DNA of 64,000 nt from Neckera pumila. Taxonomy: Eukaryota; Streptophyta; Bryopsida; Hypnales; Neckeraceae. Each line of letters starts with the position of its first letter. Position 1 is the first letter of the stretch. The DNA lies in assembly GCA_963969595.1 (NCBI GenBank), contig OZ018409.1, forward strand, positions 14,416,975 to 14,480,974, in the 5' to 3' direction. The position numbers were made by a program, and so were the translations under genes. Below are positions 63,397-64,000 of this stretch, piece by piece. The notes beneath the pieces are model-generated. The model did no database searches. It was given only the letters and a program-made list of their open reading frames with translations, and was not told the DNA's origin.

Positions 63397-64000
63397 ATGG
63401 CGACCAAACATTGTTACATGCACAATGCGGTTCAGTCACGCGATATGGATGGCGTGAAAGGCCATGCTCTTGAATGTGAGGTTTCACCCAGGTATCAGTA
63501 TCTGAAACGGGACAAGCCAAGCCACAAAGGGCTTCTCAAGGTACGACGGAGAGCCGTTCTGCAATTAAGTCGAGAAGATTCCGGTGATCTCTTTTGAAAT
63601 CGGGATAGACTTACTGATCCTATGGTAGCACCCAGCCCAAGCTTTGTGCCGCAAGATTTAGGGCAAAGAGGGGTACTTTAAAAGCAATTAGGGCTTCTTA
63701 GTATTTGGAAACTGTAAACAAGAGACAGGTCTGAATTTTGGGGTTTTCGTCTTCAGGCTGCAGGGGGTCCTACTAACATTGAATTTGGCAGTTTCATGCC
63801 AGACGAAGAAGCGCAAGCTTTAATCAAAAGGTAATCAGACTCCCCTGAAGCCTAATCCTCCCAACACATTTGTGAGCATATACAAGTTACTGTAAACTGC
63901 TTTGAATTTGTAAAGTAGCGGATATACTACTGGCGCGTTTTAACATATGTATGAGACTGTGATTTTTGTGAGATCAATTTAGAGCAGTGTAGAGATCTTT
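63397..64000 (+). CDS. unrecognised gene, first two exons; continues past the right edge
   Basis: Exon 1 is 63397-63540, starting MATKHCYMHNAVQSRDMDGV in a strong context (gcaATGG) and ending GLLK before the donor 'gtacga'. Exon 2 is 63757-63830: acceptor 'gtcttcag', reading AAGGPTNIEFGSFMPDEEAQ and ALIKR, then donor 'gtaatc'. The join is phase 0, and exon 2 leaves two bases for the next exon outside the window. About 72 residues are visible. The composition looks coding, but no family is recognised. The exon structure is inferred from splice signals only. Confidence 0.5.

Noticed and set aside
1..64000. tRNA, rRNA, snoRNA genes and CRISPR arrays.
   Set aside because: No convincing signatures were seen by eye. 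A covariance-model scan would be needed to exclude small RNA genes in the AT-rich stretches.

Overview
This is nuclear DNA of a land plant. The coding genes have plant gene structure: many short GT-AG introns of about 120-700 nt. The products are a complete alpha-COP, a plant-type N6-methyl-AMP deaminase, and two double-B3-domain proteins of a plant-specific DNA-binding family. The intergenic DNA is very AT-rich and carries small non-autonomous DNA transposons. A moss or other non-seed plant fits the intron sizes, but that is a guess; nothing here fixes the species.

Layout. 1-2736: perfect inverted repeat with arms of about 1 kb, cut by the window's left edge. The arms carry a TATA-box promoter and leader related to the B3 genes. 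The loop holds a broken piece of the alpha-COP gene. 2737-3680: scrambled relic of a third B3 gene (leader plus exon 1). 3680-10450: AT-rich DNA with two TTAA-flanked elements and one Mutator-like foldback element with a 9-bp target duplication. 10642-11236 (-): two-exon gene for a secreted histidine-rich protein. 11948-17603 (-): complete nine-exon alpha-COP gene. 18056-22280: AT-rich, with MITEs including a CACTA-type element. 22290-22790: decayed piece of the MAPDA gene. 24070-25351 (-): B3 gene A. 26120-50967: palindrome with arms of 11.7 kb that appear identical, around a loop containing a 200-N assembly gap. 51734-53066 (+): B3 gene B. 54309-58266 (-): complete eleven-exon MAPDA gene. 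58270-61900: AT-rich with small inverted repeats. 61900-64000: promoter-like DNA, a small ORF, and the first two exons of an unrecognised gene running off the right edge.

The unusual feature is the architecture around the B3 genes. A segment covering the MAPDA 3' part, B3 gene and B3 leader exists as an inverted duplication (22.29-26.12 kb against 50.97-55.04 kb). These outer arms have diverged clearly, yet the inner arms are indistinguishable in every comparison made. This suggests recent arm-to-arm gene conversion, a second duplication, or an assembly error at the gap. A second, smaller perfect inverted repeat with the same B3-type promoter sits 12 kb from alpha-COP and carries an alpha-COP fragment. 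B3 upstream sequence in head-to-head inverted form therefore recurs in this region, and both structures have trapped or broken fragments of neighbouring genes. Exon coordinates were worked out by hand from reading frame and GT-AG signals; all coding phases close exactly.
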